Notes: generated by a model from the sequence alone, not told the origin. DNA of 64,000 bases from Streptomyces althioticus (GCA_014649355.1 BMSW01000006.1:248001-312000), one strand, 5' to 3'. Positions 42,781 through 51,011 are shown, numbered from the stretch's first letter. Numbers and translations are program-made.

Positions 42781-43119
42781 GGAGTCTCCTGTCCCGATGC
42801 TGAGTTCTTCATGGGCGGTGCGAGAGGGGGTGGGGGAGCGGGGGGTGGAGGCCCCCGCCCGGCCGGGGAGGGCGCCAGCCGGACGGGCGGGGGGATCGGA
42901 GGGCCGTCCCGCGGCGGTGGGGACCGCCCGGCGGCGGGTGTGTCGGCACCCGTCGCCGGTACGGCCGTCCGCCGCGCGGACGGGTGGGGGCGGCGGTCGC
43001 GGCTCACGGGCCGCCCCCTCGGCGGGACGTACACGCTCCGGGGCCCGCCCCGTCGGTGCAGGGAGGGAAGAGCGGACCCCGGAGGCGGGATCACGGCGGA
43101 GTGAGGCCGCCGTGAGCCC
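42781..43119. other. Intergenic region GH12 / AA10
   Basis: This 339-bp G/C-rich gap has no gene. A perfect 8-bp hairpin (42965-42972 with 42976-42983, 3-base loop) could end the GH12 transcript. No CebR-type box was found here, so the AA10 promoter, if separate, must use other signals. Confidence 0.5.
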
Positions 43120-44259
43120 TCACGCGGTGCGGCAGGCCGTGCCGTTCAGCAGGAAGGCGTCCGGCTGCGCGAAGCTGCCGCTGTAGGTGCCCTGGAAGCC
43201 GAAGGTCTGGCTGCCGCCGGCGGCGATCCGTGGGCTGTCGGCCGGTCCGGTCGCCGTGACCGCGCCCGAGGAGGGGGTGACGGACGCGTTCCAGGCGTGC
43301 ACGACGCTCTGCCCGGAGGGCAGGGTGAAGCCGAGCCGCCAGCCGTCCACGGGAGCCGAACCGTTGTTGGTGACCGTGACGTTCGCGGTGAAGCCGCCCG
43401 GCCACACGTTCGTCGCGTACGACACCGTGCAGGCGGCCGGCGTGCCCGGACCGTTCGGGTCACCCGGGTTCTGCGACCCGCCCGTGTTGACGGTCGAGGA
43501 GAAGGAGTTCACCGCGAGCCCCGCGCCGTTCTGCCACGGCTCGAAACCGGCCTGGATGCTCGTCAGGTACCAGTCGCTGCCCGCCATCCCGCGGGCGACG
43601 GTCTCCCGGACGAAGTCCATCACGTCGAAGCTCCAGCTGCCGATCGCGGAGGGAGCGACGAAGGACAGCACGTCGTTGGTGCCGTTGCCGCCGGACCACA
43701 CCTCCCAGGTGCGCCCGGCCACGTTGGCCGTGCCGACCTGAGAGCCGATGGGCTGGATCGGCCCCACCCGGTTGAACCAGATCATGATCTCGGTCCGGTT
43801 CACCCCGTCGGTGCGGGGCGTCGGGTCCAGCCAGATGTCGTACGAGGCGTTGTACACGGCGTTGTCGACGTAGCCGTAGGAGATGCTGCTGGGCGCGGAG
43901 GAGATGCCGTCGACGCGCGCCGGGAGTGCGGTGCCCGGTGAACAGTTCGTGTAGTGACAGCCGTTGAAGACCGAGGGGTACGACTTGGGCGCGCCGTCGG
44001 TCGGCACCGAGCCGTCGGCCTGCGTGACCCGGAAGCCGGAGTCGGTGGCGGTGACGCACTGGGTGGCGCTGGTGCCCCAGCGGTTGTTCTGGACGACGTA
44101 GCGGCCCTGGATGACGGTGGAGCCGAACTCCTCGCAGACCGTGGTGTCGGCCTGGGCGGGGGCGGTCGCGGTCAGCAGCGCCGCGAGCGCGGCGAGAGCC
44201 GTGAGGAGCGCCGCCGACACGGCGCGCAGGGTGCGGGGGTGGTGCCGTAACCGTGGCAT
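43120..44259 (-). CDS. celB: Secreted GH12 endo-beta-1,4-glucanase with CBM2
   Basis: The 379-residue protein has a signal peptide (cleavage near AQA-DT), a GH12 domain (about residues 40-265) with nucleophile Glu157 in NRTEIMIWFNR and acid/base Glu240 in AGFEPWQNG, then a linker and a CBM2 (about 275-379). It cuts cellulose and often xyloglucan internally. Length and domain order match CelB of S. lividans/coelicolor. GAGAGG precedes ATG 44259. Two GGGAGCGCTCCC palindromes lie 34-75 bp upstream, the CebR cellobiose-response box. The AA10 gene follows 339 bp downstream. Confidence 0.95.
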   Translation of the reverse strand: MPRLRHHPRTLRAVSAALLTALAALAALLTATAPAQADTTVCEEFGSTVIQGRYVVQNNRWGTSATQCVTATDSGFRVTQADGSVPTDGAPKSYPSVFNGCHYTNCSPGTALPARVDGISSAPSSISYGYVDNAVYNASYDIWLDPTPRTDGVNRTEIMIWFNRVGPIQPIGSQVGTANVAGRTWEVWSGGNGTNDVLSFVAPSAIGSWSFDVMDFVRETVARGMAGSDWYLTSIQAGFEPWQNGAGLAVNSFSSTVNTGGSQNPGDPNGPGTPAACTVSYATNVWPGGFTANVTVTNNGSAPVDGWRLGFTLPSGQSVVHAWNASVTPSSGAVTATGPADSPRIAAGGSQTFGFQGTYSGSFAQPDAFLLNGTACRTA

Positions 44260-44292
44260 GGGGGGACCTCTCGGGTGGGGGTGCGGGATACC

Positions 44293-44310
44293 GGCGGGAG
44301 CGCTCCCGCC
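44293..44310. promoter_or_regulatory. CebR-type box 1
   Basis: An 18-bp perfect palindrome centred on GGGAGCGCTCCC, 34 bp upstream of the GH12 start. CebR represses cellulase genes in Streptomyces and is released by cellobiose or cello-oligosaccharides (established for the family). Confidence 0.85.
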
Positions 44311-44320
44311 TCCCCATTGA

Positions 44321-44334
44321 TGGGAGCGCTCCCA
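44321..44334. promoter_or_regulatory. CebR-type box 2 (exact consensus)
   Basis: TGGGAGCGCTCCCA exactly matches the published CebR/CelR consensus as I know it. It starts 28 bp from box 1. Confidence 0.9.
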
Positions 44335-44455
44335 ATGGTGTTCCGGGAGGGGACTGTAGAAGGCGCCCATGTCCCTGACAACCCTGCGCGCGTCAATCCG
44401 TCGAATGCCTTTCGACGTCGCAGGTCAGCGCGATGATCCACTTGACCTCGGACGA

Positions 44456-44469
44456 CGGGAGCGCTCCCG
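44456..44469. promoter_or_regulatory. CebR-type box 3
   Basis: CGGGAGCGCTCCCG, a perfect 14-bp palindrome, lies between the LacI gene stop (44513) and the GH12 start. It overlaps a GAAACTTTC palindrome at 44467-44479. Distance from box 2 is 135 bp, allowing looping. Confidence 0.75.
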
Positions 44470-44479
44470 AAACTTTCGG
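44467..44479. promoter_or_regulatory. GAAAcTTTC palindrome near GH12
   Basis: CCGAAACTTTCGG has 6-bp arms around C and shares its 9-base core with the site before the GH5 gene. It may be the upstream site of a second, xylanase/cellulase-type regulator. Confidence 0.55.
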
Positions 44480-44512
44480 CGCACGCGTGACGGCGCGGGA
44501 TTCCGCGCCGGG

Positions 44513-45535
44513 TCAGGCGGAGTCGCGCAGCACCAGTTCCGTGCGGTGGATGACGTGCCGCCAGGCCGTCGACGGCTCCTCCATCTCCTCCAGGAGCAGC
44601 CGCACCATCGCGTGCCCGATCTCCTCCAGCGGCTGACGGACCGTCGTGAGTTTAGGGTCGGTGTGCTGGGCGAGCGGGAAGTCGTCGAAGCCGATCACCG
44701 CCACGTCGTCCGGCACCCGCCGGCCCGCCGCCCGGAGCGCTCCCAGCGCGCCCGCGGCCATGGTGTCCGACGCGGCGAACACCCCGTCGATCTCCGGTGC
44801 CCGCTCGAGGAGTTCGGCCATCGCGCGGTGCCCGCTGTCCCCCGAGAAATCGCCCCGCGCGGTCCAGGTCCCACGCGGCTCGACCCCCGCCCGCTCCATC
44901 GCCTCCTGGTAGCCGCGCAGCCGGCACTGGGCCACGTACATGTCGGGCGGCCCCGTGATGGTGGCGACCGCGCGGCGGCCGGTGTCCAGCAGATGTGACA
45001 CGGCGGCGCGCGCCCCTCCGACGTTGTCCGCGTCGACGTAGGTCACGCTCTCGTCGCCCGAGCGCCGCCCCAGCAGCACGGTGGGCAGGCCCACTTCGGC
45101 CAGCATGTCGGGCAGCGGGTCCGCCGCGTGCACGGACATCAGCATCACGCCGTCGACCCGGCCGCCGCGCGCGTACTCCACGAGCCGCTGCCGCTCCGCG
45201 TCCGTGCGCACCAGGGTCAGCAGCAACTGCACCTCGGTCTCCGTCAGGGCGTCCCCGACGGACCGCACGATCTCGGAGAAGAAGGGCTCGCCGAACTGCC
45301 GCCAGTCCGGTTCCGTCATGACCAGCGCGACCGCGTCGGCGCGCCGTCCCGCCAGCGTGCGGGCGGCCAGGTTGGGGACGTACCCCAGCTCCGCGATGGC
45401 GCGCTGCACGGCTCGGCGGGTGGTGTCCTTGACCCCCGCAGCGTTGTTGATGACGCGGGAGACGGTGCCCCGCCCCACTCCGGCGAGCGCCGCCACCTCC
45501 TCGAGCGTCGGTGTGCCCGGACGCCGCCTGAGCAT
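44513..45535 (-). CDS. LacI-family transcriptional regulator
   Basis: The 340-residue protein has a LacI helix-turn-helix (TLEEVAALAGVGRGTVSRVI) followed by the sugar-binding sensor domain, with conserved GVFAASDTMAAGAL and VIGFDDFPLA. The ATG at 45535 has a GGGGGTGG purine run upstream; a start 45 bases earlier is possible. It lies directly upstream of GH12 in the same direction and has three CebR-like boxes after it, so it may regulate GH12, although classical CebR is encoded with the cellobiose importer. A GATCA-CT-TGATC inverted repeat at 45553-45564 may mediate self-control. Confidence 0.9.
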   Translation of the reverse strand: MLRRRPGTPTLEEVAALAGVGRGTVSRVINNAAGVKDTTRRAVQRAIAELGYVPNLAARTLAGRRADAVALVMTEPDWRQFGEPFFSEIVRSVGDALTETEVQLLLTLVRTDAERQRLVEYARGGRVDGVMLMSVHAADPLPDMLAEVGLPTVLLGRRSGDESVTYVDADNVGGARAAVSHLLDTGRRAVATITGPPDMYVAQCRLRGYQEAMERAGVEPRGTWTARGDFSGDSGHRAMAELLERAPEIDGVFAASDTMAAGALGALRAAGRRVPDDVAVIGFDDFPLAQHTDPKLTTVRQPLEEIGHAMVRLLLEEMEEPSTAWRHVIHRTELVLRDSA

Positions 45536-45708
45536 GACCACCCCCACGACGAGATCACTTGATCCTACGGCCCCAGTCATGTCCGCATCGACCGTTCCCC
45601 CAACCCGTCCACCGCGTCAGGCCGTTCGCGTCCCGCGTCCGGAGCGAACGGCGTGTCCGGACCCTGGACAGGCTCCCCAGCGCCGTGCTGTCATCCCGAC
45701 TGGGCCTT

Positions 45709-45718
45709 ACAACGTTGT
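45709..45718. promoter_or_regulatory. ACAACGTTGT operator before GH127 gene
   Basis: A perfect 10-bp palindrome 82 bp before the GH127 start, identical to the core of the operator before GH92 at 30500-30509. Confidence 0.6.
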
Positions 45719-45799
45719 GCAGACCGAACGGCGAACCACCCGCCCGTCCCGCGCACCCCCTCCGCAGGACCACGGACGACGATGAACAGGAGCCCGCGC

Positions 45800-48268
45800 A
45801 TGCCCGTCACCAGACGCACTCTCCTCGGCGCCGGAGCCGCAGGTCTCGGCTCGGCCGCACTCGGCGGACCCCTCGCCCGCCCCGCCTCCGCGGCCCCGGG
45901 CAGTGCCGTGACCCCGGGCCCTGCCACGGCCTCGGGGAGCACCGCGGTTCCGAAGCGCGCCGCGGTTCCGAAGCGCGCTGCAGGTCCCCTCCCGGACGCC
46001 TTCCGCAGACTGCCCTCCGGCAGCGTCACCCCGCGCGGCTGGCTGGCCGGCCAACTGCGGCTCCAGCTGGACGGACTGTGCGGCCGCTACGAGGAGATCT
46101 CCCACTTCCTCGACTTCGGCACCACCGGCTGGGTCCGTCCCGACCGCCCCGGCTGGGAGGAACTGCCGTACTGGCTGCGCGGATACGTCCCACTCGCCGT
46201 GGCCACCGGCGACACCGCCGCCCTCGCGAACGCCCGCCGGTGGATCGACGCGGTCCTCGCCACCCAGCAGCCCGACGGCTTCTTCGGGCCGCGCGCCCTG
46301 CGCACCTCGCTGGGCGGCGGCCCCGACTTCTGGCCGTTCCTGCCGCTGCTCCAAGCCTTGCGTACGCACGAGGAGTTCACGGGCGACGAGCGCGTCGTGC
46401 CGTTCCTGCTGAGGTTCCTCCGCTTCATGAACGCCCAGGGCCCCGGCGCGTTCGACACGAGCTGGATCTCCTACCGCTGGGGCGACGGCCTCGACCTCGC
46501 CGTCTGGCTGTACCGCCGCACGGGGGAGACCTTCCTCCTCGACCTGGCGACCAGGATGCACACCCTGGGCGCCGACTGGACCGGCCCGACACCCTCCCGG
46601 CACAACGTCAACATCGCCCAGGGCTTCCGCGAACCCGCCCAGTACGCCCAGGTGGCCGGCTCCGCCGACCTGACCCGCGCCACCTACCGCGCCTACGACA
46701 CCGTCATGGCCGAGTACGGCAGATTCCCCGGCGGCGGCATGGCCGGCGACGAGAACTACCGCCCCGGCTTCACCGACCCCCGGCAGGGCTTCGAGACCTG
46801 CGGTGTCGTCGAGTTCATGGCCTCCCACGAACTCCTCACCCGCATCACCGGCGACCCCGTGTGGGCGGACCGCTGCGAGGACCTGGCGTTCAACATGCTC
46901 CCCGCCTCCCTCGACCCGCGGGGCCGGGCCGTCCACTACATCACCAGCGCCAACAGCGTCGACCTCGACGACCGCACCAAGACACAGGGCCAGTTTCAGA
47001 ACGGCTTCGCGATGCAGGCGTACCACGCGGGCGTCGACCAGTACCGCTGCTGCCCGCACAACTACGGCATGGGCTGGCCCTACTTCACCGAGGAACTGTG
47101 GCTCGGCACCGACGACGGGGGCCTGGCCGCCGCGATGTACGCGCCCAGCACGGTCCGCGCCCGGGTCGCCGGCGGCACCACCGTCACCGTCACCGAGGAC
47201 ACCGGTTACCCCTTCACCGACCCCGTCCGCCTCACCGTCTCCACCCCGCGCCCGGTACGCTTCCCGCTCCGCTTGCGCGTGCCCGGCTGGTGCCGCTCAC
47301 CCGAACTCCGGGCCGCGGGACGGCCGGTGAGCGCCCCGGAGGGCCCCGGCTGGGCGACCGTGACCCGCATGTGGCACGACGGCGACGTGGTCACCCTGCG
47401 CCTGCCGCAGCGCACCGAGGTGCGGCCCCTGCCGGGCCGGCCCGGAGCCGTGACCGTCCAGCACGGCCCGCTGACGTACTCCCTCGAGATCGGTGAACGG
47501 TACGAGCGCTACGCGGGCGACGACACGTTCCCCGCCTACGAGGTGCACGCCACCACACCCTGGAACTACGGTCTCACGCCCTCGCCCCGGCCGGAGTTCA
47601 CCCGCACCCCCGGCCCCGTCCCCGACAACCCCTTCACCCACGCCACCACCCCCGTCCATATCACCGCCGACGCCCGCCGGATCGCCGAGTGGACCGCCGA
47701 CGACGAGCACGTCGTCACCCCTCTCCAGGACGGCCCCGCCCGCAGCAACGCCCCGGTCGAGCGCGTGACGCTGATCCCGATGGGAGCGGCCCGGCTGCGG
47801 ATCACCGCGTTCCCCACGGCGTCCCCGGACGGGCGGCCCTGGACGCCCGAGCCGCCGTACCGCCGGATCGAGAACCGGAACAGCGGCAAGGTCCTCGCCG
47901 TGGACGGGATGTCGACCGAGAACAGCGCCCGCGTGGTGCAGTTCGCGAACACCGGGACCGGCGACCACGCCTGGCAGCTGATCGACCAGGGGGAGGGGTG
48001 GTACCTGATCCGTAACGGTCACAGCGGCAAGGTGCTGGGCGTCGACGGCATGTCGACGGCCGACAGCGCACGGGTGGTGCAGTACGAGGACAACGGCACC
48101 CCCGACCACCTCTGGACCCTGGTCGACGACGGCGACGGCTGGTACCGCGTCCGCAACCGCCACAGCGGCAAGGTCCTGGGCGTGGACGGCATGTCGACGG
48201 CGGACAGCGCGCAGGTGGTCCAGTTCACGGACAACGGCACGGAGGACCACAAGTGGCGCTTCGTATGA
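45800..48268 (+). CDS. Tat-secreted GH127 beta-L-arabinofuranosidase with lectin-like tail
   Basis: The 822-residue protein begins with a twin-arginine signal (PVTRRTLLGAGAAGLGSAAL). The GH127 domain (about 60-680) carries the zinc-site residues in E332-T-C334 and C417-C418 (RCCPHN), matching the Glu-Cys-Cys-Cys site of the family, in which one Cys is the nucleophile. It releases beta-L-arabinofuranose from plant glycans. The C-terminus has three ricin/CBM13-like repeats of about 45 residues, each with GKVL(A/G)VDGMST. AGGAG 7 bases before ATG 45800 fixes the start; an in-frame ATG lies 18 bases upstream. Confidence 0.9.
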   Translation: MPVTRRTLLGAGAAGLGSAALGGPLARPASAAPGSAVTPGPATASGSTAVPKRAAVPKRAAGPLPDAFRRLPSGSVTPRGWLAGQLRLQLDGLCGRYEEISHFLDFGTTGWVRPDRPGWEELPYWLRGYVPLAVATGDTAALANARRWIDAVLATQQPDGFFGPRALRTSLGGGPDFWPFLPLLQALRTHEEFTGDERVVPFLLRFLRFMNAQGPGAFDTSWISYRWGDGLDLAVWLYRRTGETFLLDLATRMHTLGADWTGPTPSRHNVNIAQGFREPAQYAQVAGSADLTRATYRAYDTVMAEYGRFPGGGMAGDENYRPGFTDPRQGFETCGVVEFMASHELLTRITGDPVWADRCEDLAFNMLPASLDPRGRAVHYITSANSVDLDDRTKTQGQFQNGFAMQAYHAGVDQYRCCPHNYGMGWPYFTEELWLGTDDGGLAAAMYAPSTVRARVAGGTTVTVTEDTGYPFTDPVRLTVSTPRPVRFPLRLRVPGWCRSPELRAAGRPVSAPEGPGWATVTRMWHDGDVVTLRLPQRTEVRPLPGRPGAVTVQHGPLTYSLEIGERYERYAGDDTFPAYEVHATTPWNYGLTPSPRPEFTRTPGPVPDNPFTHATTPVHITADARRIAEWTADDEHVVTPLQDGPARSNAPVERVTLIPMGAARLRITAFPTASPDGRPWTPEPPYRRIENRNSGKVLAVDGMSTENSARVVQFANTGTGDHAWQLIDQGEGWYLIRNGHSGKVLGVDGMSTADSARVVQYEDNGTPDHLWTLVDDGDGWYRVRNRHSGKVLGVDGMSTADSAQVVQFTDNGTEDHKWRFV

Positions 48269-48544
48269 AGCGCCCCGAGGGGCGCGGGGAACTGCGCGAC
48301 AGGCCCCCACCGGCCCGCACGTGTCCACTCAGGGGCGCGGGGAACGGCGCGACAAGCCCCCACCGGCCCGCACGTGTCCACTCAGGGGCGCGGGGACCTG
48401 CGCGACCATCACCCACCGTCCCGCACACGAACATCCTCAGGGGCGCGGGGAACGGCGCGACAAGCCCCCACCGGCCCGCACGTGTCCACTCAGGGGCGCG
48501 GGGACCTGCGCGACCATCACCCACCGTCCCGCACACGAACATCC
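48269..48544. repeat. Dispersed Streptomyces repeat cluster with 108-bp duplication
   Basis: Six copies of an element starting AGGGGCGCGGGGAACTGCGC (or AACGG/ACCTG variants) begin near 48278, 48331, 48384, 48439, 48492 and 48547. The segment 48330-48437 is duplicated exactly at 48438-48545. Elements of this type are widely scattered between Streptomyces genes. The last copy supplies the C-terminus and stop of the epimerase gene. Confidence 0.9.
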
Positions 48545-49516
48545 TCAGGGGCGCGGGGAACTGCGCGACAACCCCCGGCCCACCCGCGCCCTCCGCACAA
48601 GATCCCCCGCCGCCCCCTCCCACCGGCTCCAGGCGAATGCGAACCCCGCGTCCTCCAACCGCCCCGACACCACCCGCCGACTCTTCAGCAGCAACTCCGT
48701 GTCCGAGCGCAGCACGAACGCCCCCACCTCCGCCATCCACCGGCTCGCCGGCAGTCCCACGGGCACGCCCCAGGCCCTCCGCAGCACCCGCATGAACGCC
48801 CGCTGAGGAAGCGGACCGGGCGCGGCGAGATTCACCGCGCCCTCCACGTCCTCCCGGGCGATCAGGAACTTCACCGCCCGCACGAAGTCCTCGTCGTGGA
48901 TCCACGACACGTACTGCCGGCCGCCGGCGACCGGTCCGCCCAGCCCCAGCCGGGCGAGCCGCGACAGCATGTCGAACACCCCGCCCCGGTCGGGGCTCAT
49001 GACCATCGCCGCCCGCAGGGCCACCTTCCGCGTCCCGGGCGTCGCCGCTTCCTCCTGCGCCCGCTCCCAGTTCCGCGCGATCTCGACGCTGTACGCCCAG
49101 TAGTCCGGAACACCGCTCTCCGCGCCGCCGATGACGCCCGTCGCCTCGTCGTTGGCCGCGTCGAAACGGTGGGCGTAGATCGTCGCGGTGCTCATCTGGA
49201 GCCACACCTTCGGCGGCCGGCGAGCGGAAGCGATCGCCTCGCCCACGACCCGCGTTGAGTCGACGCGGCTGTCCATCATGGTGCGGAGGTTCTCCGGGGT
49301 GTACCGGCAGGAGACGCTTCCCCCCGCCAGGTTGACCACGACGTCCGCGCCGTCGAGAGCCTCGGCCCAGGGGCCCAGGGTCGCCCCGTCCCACGCGACG
49401 TCCCGGGGGCGGCGAGGCCGCCTGGTCAGCACGACGACCTCGTGCCCGGCCGCGCTCAGCGCACGGTCCAGGATCGTGCCCACCTGTCCGGTCCCCCCGG
49501 GCAGAACGATCTTCAT
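48545..49516 (-). CDS. TIGR01777-family NAD-dependent epimerase
   Basis: The 323-residue protein is an extended SDR of the TIGR01777/SDR39U1 group: the Rossmann motif GGTGQVG is at the very N-terminus, then NLAGGSVSCRYT, and the catalytic region SVEIARNWE. The substrate is unknown. GGAGGGG precedes the ATG at 49516. Its last residues (GRGLSRSSPRP) and stop are encoded by a dispersed intergenic repeat, so they are probably not native. A perfect TTGAACGCGTTCAA palindrome lies 47 bp upstream of the start. Confidence 0.88.
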   Translation of the reverse strand: MKIVLPGGTGQVGTILDRALSAAGHEVVVLTRRPRRPRDVAWDGATLGPWAEALDGADVVVNLAGGSVSCRYTPENLRTMMDSRVDSTRVVGEAIASARRPPKVWLQMSTATIYAHRFDAANDEATGVIGGAESGVPDYWAYSVEIARNWERAQEEAATPGTRKVALRAAMVMSPDRGGVFDMLSRLARLGLGGPVAGGRQYVSWIHDEDFVRAVKFLIAREDVEGAVNLAAPGPLPQRAFMRVLRRAWGVPVGLPASRWMAEVGAFVLRSDTELLLKSRRVVSGRLEDAGFAFAWSRWEGAAGDLVRRARVGRGLSRSSPRP

Positions 49517-49562
49517 GGGACCCCTCCGGCCTCTTCGAGTGCCCACACCCTATCCCGCATTT

Positions 49563-49576
49563 TTGAACGCGTTCAA
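49563..49576. promoter_or_regulatory. TTGAACGCGTTCAA palindrome
   Basis: A perfect 14-bp palindrome between the epimerase start and the convergent-side VOC gene stop, 47 bp before the epimerase start. It is probably the operator of an unlinked repressor. Confidence 0.6.
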
Positions 49577-49617
49577 CTGCGGGGGGGGGAGCGGGAAACG
49601 GCCGAAGGGGACCGGTG

Positions 49618-50007
49618 TTACGCCTGCGAGGCGATCTGGATCAGGTTCCCGCACGTGTCGTCGAAGACGGCGGTCGTGACGGGCCCCATCTCCAGCGGCT
49701 CCTGGGTGAAGCGGACGCCCCGTTCGCGCAGGCGCTCGTACTCCGCCCGTACGTCGTCCACCGCGAACGCCGCGAGGGGGATGCCGTCGGCCACGAGGGT
49801 GTCGCGGTAGGGCTTGACCGCGGGGTGGTGGGACGGCTCGAGCAGCAGCTCGGTGCCGTCCGGCTCCTCGGGTGAGGTGACGGTGAGCCACCGGTCCGTC
49901 TCGCCCACCGGGACGTCGTGCTTCTTCACGAAGCCGAGGACGTCGGTGTAGAAGCGCAGGGCCTCCGCCTGGTCGTCGACGAAGACGCTGGTCAGGTGAA
50001 TCTTCAT
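49618..50007 (-). CDS. VOC/glyoxalase superfamily protein
   Basis: The 129-residue protein has the two-module VOC fold (SVFVDDQAEALRFYTDVLGF, then AVDDVRAEYERLRERGVRFTQEP and a metal-ligand-like DTCGNLIQI end). Members are metal-dependent dioxygenases, glyoxalases or resistance proteins; the function here is unknown. Its ATG overlaps the stop of the ArsR gene upstream (ATGA), so the two are coupled and the regulator probably controls it. Confidence 0.9.
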   Translation of the reverse strand: MKIHLTSVFVDDQAEALRFYTDVLGFVKKHDVPVGETDRWLTVTSPEEPDGTELLLEPSHHPAVKPYRDTLVADGIPLAAFAVDDVRAEYERLRERGVRFTQEPLEMGPVTTAVFDDTCGNLIQIASQA

Positions 50008-50306
50008 GAGGGGTCCTTCTCCGGTGCGGGGGCAGGGGGGTCGAGCCAGCGCTCGGTGATGTGCCGCAGCGGCGCGACGTTCAGGTCGTGGAACTTGTAC
50101 CGGCCCTCCCGCCGGGTCTCGACGAGCCCGGCGGCCTCCAGGACGGCGAGGTGCTGCGACACCGCCTGACGGGAGATGCCGAGCCCGTGCCTCATGCTCA
50201 GGCGCGAGCAGATCTCGAACAGTGTCTGTCCGGACTTCTCCGTCAGCTCGTCGAGGATCGTGCGGCGGGTTCCGTCCGCCAGAGCTTTGAAGAGGTCGTC
50301 GGCCAC
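50004..50306 (-). CDS. ArsR-family transcriptional regulator
   Basis: The 100-residue winged-helix protein has the ArsR HTH (LGISRQAVSQHLAVLEAAGLV) and a preceding DGTRRTILDELTEK. It lacks an obvious Cys metal site, so it belongs to the non-metal ArsR group that often pairs with a VOC protein. The GTG at 50306 lies 6 bases after a -10 TATAGT, with a TTGATA -35 at 18 bp spacing, so its mRNA is probably leaderless. A 9-bp inverted repeat in the promoter spacer would allow autorepression. Confidence 0.9.
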   Translation of the reverse strand: MADDLFKALADGTRRTILDELTEKSGQTLFEICSRLSMRHGLGISRQAVSQHLAVLEAAGLVETRREGRYKFHDLNVAPLRHITERWLDPPAPAPEKDPS

Positions 50307-50315
50307 GCCTCCACT

Positions 50316-50339
50316 ATAGGCAAGTGTTCGCTTGCCTAT
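50316..50339 (-). promoter_or_regulatory. ArsR promoter with internal operator
   Basis: The inverted repeat ATAGGCAAG / CTTGCCTAT (50316-50324 and 50331-50339, 6-bp spacer) sits between -35 TTGATA (50337-50342) and -10 TATAGT (50313-50318), spacing 18 bp. Confidence 0.8.
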
Positions 50340-50364
50340 CAATGCGAAAGGCGCCTCCGGCAAC

Positions 50365-50405
50365 GCGAAAGCCGCCCCGGGGCGACCTGCGGGGGCGGCT
50401 TTCGC
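50365..50405 (-). terminator. Terminator after DoxX gene
   Basis: A perfect 14-bp stem (50365-50378 with 50392-50405) and 13-base loop lies 15 bases past the DoxX stop. Confidence 0.85.
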
Positions 50406-50419
50406 TGCTTTCGGTTCGG

Positions 50420-50842
50420 TCAGCCGCGTACTCCGGCCGCGGCCGCGGTGTCTCGCCGGAAGAGGTTCGACAGGGCCAGGGCCCCGGGGCCGAAGAACAC
50501 CAGCAGCAGGAAACCCCAGCAGAACAGCGCCGGGGACAGGCCGCCGTTCTGGAGGGGGAAGAGGCCGTCCGGCTGGTGCTCGGTGAAGTAGGCGAAGGCC
50601 ATGGCGCCCGAGCTGAGGAACGCGGCGGCCCGGGTGAGGACCCCGAGCAGGATGAGCGCACCGCAGACCAGCTCGATCACCCCCGCGTACCAGAAGGGCC
50701 AGTCGCCGGCGGGCGTGGCGTCCCGGTCCAGCACACCGAACAGGGTGGCCGCGCCCTCGCTGGTGAACAGCAGCCCGATGACGATGCGGAACAGGCCGAG
50801 GACCATCGGCTGGTGGCGGTCGAGCCGGTCGGTGACGCCCAT
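50420..50842 (-). CDS. DoxX-family membrane protein
   Basis: The 140-residue protein has four hydrophobic helices and the DoxX features RIVIGLLFTSEGAATL and GVIELVCGALILLGVLTR. DoxX proteins are small integral membrane proteins linked to oxidative stress or thiol metabolism in other bacteria; the role here is unknown. AAGGAG lies 8 bases before the ATG at 50842. It stands alone, with its own terminator. Confidence 0.87.
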   Translation of the reverse strand: MGVTDRLDRHQPMVLGLFRIVIGLLFTSEGAATLFGVLDRDATPAGDWPFWYAGVIELVCGALILLGVLTRAAAFLSSGAMAFAYFTEHQPDGLFPLQNGGLSPALFCWGFLLLVFFGPGALALSNLFRRDTAAAAGVRG

Positions 50843-51011
50843 GGTGGATCTCCTTGCAGTGGCCGGTGCGCAGGGCAGGGGAAGGGGGCGGCGCGGAGGC
50901 CGTCCGCCCTTCACTAACGTGCGTGCCGTCCGCCCCGTTCAGCGGTTCAGGACCTCGTAGGACACAGGTCGGCAACGGTCCTCCGGGCGGTGGCTGGCAG
51001 ACTCCTCCCCC

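Noticed and set aside
44513..45535. Assigning the name cebR to this LacI gene
   Set aside because: The nearby boxes fit CebR, but classical cebR lies next to the cellobiose importer genes, which are not here; sequence alone cannot settle it.
48278..48600. CRISPR array
   Set aside because: Copies are directly adjacent, with repeated rather than unique spacers, and no cas genes are present; it is a dispersed intergenic repeat.
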